Shown here piece after piece: positions 59,823 through 64,000 of a stretch of 64,000 nucleotides of DNA. Every line of letters starts with the position of its first letter. The stretch's first letter is position 1. Under the pieces are notes generated by a model. It saw nothing but the letters and a program-made list of their open reading frames with translations, was not told where the DNA came from and searched no databases. Both the position numbers and the translations under genes were made by a program. This DNA is from Mangifera indica (Eukaryota; Streptophyta; Magnoliopsida; Sapindales; Anacardiaceae). The stretch spans positions 7,659,228-7,723,227 of the forward strand of contig NC_058145.1 in the NCBI RefSeq assembly GCF_011075055.1, read 5' to 3'.

Positions 59823-61050
59823 TTAATTTTATAAATGTTTGTCGTTTTAGTGATGATTTTTTATTTTTTAAGCATGACTGATTCTAATAAACAATGTTTT
59901 CAAAAGTTATCCTAATATATGAGCAACTGCATGTTTATGTTGGGGCATTATTTATCTTTAAAGGAAATTGTGGTTATTATCTAAAAAATAAAGCTAGAAA
60001 TAGTCATAAAAATTATTCTTATTAGTTGTGTCTGTCATCGACAGTGTTTATGCAAATATTTGATATTCTATCAAGACTTGGTTGACCACATAACTTTGCA
60101 CTAGAATCCACTCTCTAAAGTATGTGTCTAAAATACATTTTATAGAGCATTCTTATCATTAAATATATCATTAACTTTAAAACCCCTTTCTTCTTGAGTA
60201 AAACCATCACCAGTACTCATAATTGAAAGGTTTGAAAGAGGCAAAAGTCAATTCCTTAAATTATAAACTATGACATGCATATTAACCGAAATAGCATTGT
60301 GACAAATCAAACTTTTATGCATTAATTCATTAAACACTACTTCCCCACTCTATTCCATATTCACTTTATATCCATATATTTTAATGTTATATGTTTCTTT
60401 AAACTCAAAATCTTTGACTAGAATATCATTCATCTCAGCTCCATGATTAAAAACACCTTAAGTCGAAACATTGTCCTTCTATCCATGAAGCCATTTTCAA
60501 CGATTGAAAACAACTCTAACTAGGTAATTCTTCATGATCGTTTAAACTAATACCAAATTTCACATCATACCTTTTCTCTTCATATCAACTAGGGTAATCA
60601 CCAACTTCTTGTGGATCATGCCACAAGTGTAGAACTTTCATATTAGTTGGAAATGGAAAAAAAAATATGGTTCATTTTTTGATGAAGTGGAAGGCCTAAT
60701 AGTTTGTTGCTCTATGGACCATTCTTCTTAAAATTTTGTTCTAAATTACTTTTAACAACTGTCACATAAATAGGAGTCACTTATGTCATCTTCTTTGCTA
60801 AGGAAATAACAAATTGGACATTATGATCATCTTGAATCTCATGTAACAATCCATTGATGGAGTTTTCAACCATAGGTTTATTCCCAAATGGGAGCTCTAT
60901 GCCTCTACCAATCATTGGTATATTGTATTTTATTCAATAATCAACATTTTCTATTTCCCACCAATGTAGGTTGTCGTATTGTCATCCATTAAGGTTCACT
61001 ACCCTTCATATCCACAAAATTTATACTTTATGCATTTTGAGAAATCCTGT
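59823..61050 (-). pseudogene. MULE transposase, N-terminal remnant
   Basis: Minus-strand pieces include YEEKRYDVKFGISLNDHEEL (near 60540), KMASWIEGQCFDL (near 60480) and, near 60130-60210, EERGFKVNDIFNDKNAL followed after stops by ESGF and CKV. The last resembles the MuDR DNA-binding start seen at 33270-33360. Together with 51450-52323 it forms one MULE gene interrupted by the copia insertion. Many stops are present. Confidence 0.55.
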
Positions 61051-62950
61051 AGGAGAAAATTTTCATGAATAATTGCAAATAAAACATTACATGTTTAATA
61101 ACATATAACCTTAAATATAAAACTATCATATAATTTCTAATTTGTAAAATATCAAATAACCCCTTACTTTTAAAATATCTAAAACCCTCTACAAATGGCA
61201 AATTTCACTTAAATCCATTAGACATAAATATGCTTAATGTAGAAGATCGCATCCATCTACAACTTCGCATTTTACGCCAATTTTTACTTAAATTCACAAC
61301 CCTTAATAAAAGTAAGAAATAACTAAAAAACAAAGTAACAATTGAGATTCAATTAAAATTAGGACTAGATTCTCTCATTTTTAGGCGAAAATTTTGTTAA
61401 AATTTTTTATGGAGGTAAGAGTTTTGTGTTTCGAAAGGCTTGGGTTTACATAGGTCTAAGGATGAGGGTATAATGGATATTAAATCGATTTATTAACTAC
61501 ATGTTTTATAATCACTGCAATGTTGGTTAAAACATATAAGCCCTTTTCAAATTAGCTAATTTAATTATTTTTTTATTTATTAAATTAATATAATTTCTAG
61601 TGAAATATTAAAAACAGTATGAAGCTTTTTATTGGCAGTTCGTTGTTTATTTCTTTCGATTTAAGCCAAAAAAATAACAATAGAATGATAACTATTATTA
61701 TTATTATTATTAAGGGGAATTATCGTTATTAACTTCATAATTCAGAAAATATATATTTAATTATCAATTTAGAATTAGGATGATAAACATAACTTTGAGG
61801 AAATATTTTTATAAAAGTAATATGCATCACCCATGGAGTTGATTAAAAAAGAGATATTAATTATAATAAACAAATTTTAAGAGGTTTATATAAAATAATT
61901 AAATCTCTCACTTTGATATATAAATTGAGTTTTCTCTCAATTTTCACCATTTTAAAAATTAAATCTCAACCTTACCAATATAGACAACCAAAATCCTACA
62001 TTTTACAATTTAATCCTTGACTTTGAAGGGTGGTTATGGATATATTATATCTACTCTGTTGGAGTCCTGTTTGTCGAAAGACATTATATATTAAAATGTG
62101 TTGGCTACCTTATCTAAAGAAGCTTGAATGGCATTTAGGTGATCATACATGGTTGGTTTTGGGGTTGGGTAGTCAGGGTTACTTATTTTATCATCAACTT
62201 GTCTTGAGCTATTGCATGAACAATAAATGCCTTGCGAGAAAATTATAGGCCTAGGGCATGTCACTTACTGAATAGGATTTTAGATTCTAAACTCAAAATC
62301 ACCTTTTTGTTGTCTCCATCCCTTTATGGAAGGCAATAAGTCTAAGGCACCTATTTATCGTCACTGCCAATGAGGCAAGTGATAATTGTGTGAGAAGTTG
62401 GTATTCTTGTTGTGAGTAGTCCTTTAAACGGCTACGATCCCCAGTGATGTTGGTGTTGCTTGCTTTACATTGTTTATGTGTTTGGTGACATTAGTGAAGT
62501 CACTAATGGCTATGTTTGGTTATGCAACCATTGAATATTGGCAGCCGAGTCTTATCTATAAGGGATAGTTGATTTTCTATGGTAAGATTGGATCGTTTTT
62601 GGTTAAAGCTGGATTCTTCAAAGCTCTAATCACCCAGGGCTATTATATTCTATCCTTTATAGGCTTTTTGGGAAGAATGGTATGTTAGAGAATGATAGTG
62701 TGTGCATATTTTTGATGGATGCTCTCTTTCTAGTGTCAAAGATTGCATCGAAAACCAGGTAAGTAGGAATGTCTTTCCATCATTATTGATGAATCTTGTT
62801 TAATTCTTGACTACCTTAATGTGTGGATGGTACGTAGAAAGATATTACCATTGATGCATGGATAATAAATGTTGGTTACTTGTATAGATTGGAGTATGGA
62901 TTGTTATTATTTGATTATTGATTGGAATTGTACGCTATTGATTGGTATAT
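61051..62950. other. Intergenic sequence without a recognisable gene
   Basis: AT-rich on the left (61550-61980). The 72-codon frame at 62030-62248 and its surroundings have no motif I know. A (ATT)n run lies near 61695-61710. Confidence 0.4.
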
Positions 62951-63252
62951 TATTATAATTGGTGCTCGATTGTTATAATTGTGTTGATAAAAATCCAGCA
63001 AAAATTGGTCAAAATCTATTTCTAGGACTTCATGTACGGTTGTGCCTTACATGGTCATAAACATACATTGGCTGGAAGTCGTAAGATTAAACAAAGGCTA
63101 TATTATTATAATTGGTGCTCGATTGTTATAATTGTGTTGATAAAAATCCAGCCAAAAATTGGTCAAAATCTATTTCTAGGACTTCATGTACGGTCGTGCC
63201 TTACATGGTCATAAACATACATTGGCTGGAAGTCGTAAGATTAAACAAAGGC
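62951..63252. repeat. Tandem duplication, two units with 153-bp period
   Basis: Unit 1 (62951-63100) and unit 2 (63104-63252) share TATTATAATTGGTGCTCGAT, GTGTTGATAAAAATCCAGC, GGACTTCATGTACGGT and GGCTGGAAGTCGTAAGATTA, and they are almost identical. The open frames across them are not supported as genes. Confidence 0.9.
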
Positions 63253-64000
63253 ATATGCCCATGCATGCCCGTATGTTCCTCTATGAATTTGTATTAAATT
63301 CTAGAGAAGTTTAACAATAAAGGATAGGTGACATACGCTTGTACACCTAGCCATAATATATATACACATGTGAATTTAAATATGACTAATTGTACATACA
63401 TACCTTGAAGAGGTACAACCATGGATATAACAATGTACACCTATACGTTTATTGAATTTTATGGTGTATGTTTGCAATTCGACCTTAGAGTGATCGTATG
63501 TCAACTTAACCTTATGTATACTTATGTATGGCTAAATATATGCCCATACATAGAAGAAAAAACATGGTCGTGACTTGGTCACTCATAAGTTGTGCATAAA
63601 ATACATAATTGATGGTTTCAACTAAGATTTAAGGCTTATTAAGGTGATGAGAGATACCTAATGAAAAATTTGGATATGATCAAGAGAGAAACTCGAGTAG
63701 AGATAAAATAGATTGGATAGAAGTCTGAGAGAGTTTTGAGATACTACTATATGGATTTCAAGGCATCGATAATTGGTAATGTAGTGGAATTTAAAATTGA
63801 AAAAACAATCTTGAAAACCTCAAACTAAGATACTTGTTTTATGCATATAATTCATGAACATGTAAAAAACACATAAGGTGTTTTAATATTATACTTACAT
63901 TAATGACTCTTTTAAAACTTTACGTTGCTTAAGATAGTACGCTATCCAACCCTCAAACACAAACACAAATATGTGGCTTAAGAGGTGGCGCTTTGATATC
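63253..64000. other. Right edge, no recognisable gene
   Basis: Contains several TGTACACCTA-like words, a weak echo of the array at 26776, and nothing else that I can identify. Confidence 0.35.

Noticed and set aside
1..64000. tRNA, rRNA or snoRNA genes
   Set aside because: No cloverleaf or conserved rRNA block was recognised by eye. A covariance-model search would be needed to exclude small RNAs.

Overview
The window is nuclear DNA from a flowering plant, most likely a eudicot. It is AT-rich, its genes are split by many introns with plant-type GT..AG borders, and it is crowded with plant transposon families (Ty3 chromovirus, Ty1/copia, TRIM, MULE, hAT). I cannot name the species. Only two host genes can be supported, both on the minus strand: a 16-exon folylpolyglutamate synthase (2339-15326) and a 6-exon plastid release-factor-2 paralogue of the PrfB3 type (46618-50549). 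Both were rebuilt exon by exon, and every exon junction keeps the reading frame. They act in separate pathways, folate polyglutamylation and plastid mRNA stabilisation. Their shared strand looks incidental.

Layout. 1-552 is the right end of a non-autonomous Mutator-like element. 2339-15326 is FPGS, whose introns hold at least four small DNA transposons. 16812-17595 is a second element of the same Mutator-like family, with a perfect 9-bp target duplication. 18254-18593 is an hAT-type miniature element with a perfect 8-bp duplication. 22469-26480 holds decayed LTR-retrotransposon material: a 1-kb direct repeat flanks a broken gag piece, and an hAT element sits inside. 28936-34107 is a pile-up of tandem duplications, two more Mutator-like miniature elements, broken MULE transposase and a three-LTR TRIM array.

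34248-43568 is a structurally complete Ty3/gypsy chromovirus of Tekay/Del type on the minus strand. It has 2.3-kb LTRs, a 5-bp target duplication, a primer binding site, a polypurine tract and a single gag-pol frame broken by four in-frame stops. It landed in a short-period tandem array that resumes on its right side. A poly(A) retroposon (44189-44504) and another Mutator-like element (45038-45976) follow, then PrfB3. 51450-61050 is a decayed MULE transposase gene split by an old Ty1/copia element (52324-59822, target duplication TTAAT). The last 3 kb contain one 153-bp tandem duplication and nothing else I can identify.

No wholly new enzymatic system is visible. The most unusual items are two miniature-element families, both with well-defined ends: one Mutator-like with GAAGACGA-rich hairpin cores, one hAT-like built of GAGCTC-rich arms around AAACGATGTCGTTTT palindromes. 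The TRIM trimer, the nested insertions and the apparent methylation-type decay of the chromovirus also stand out.
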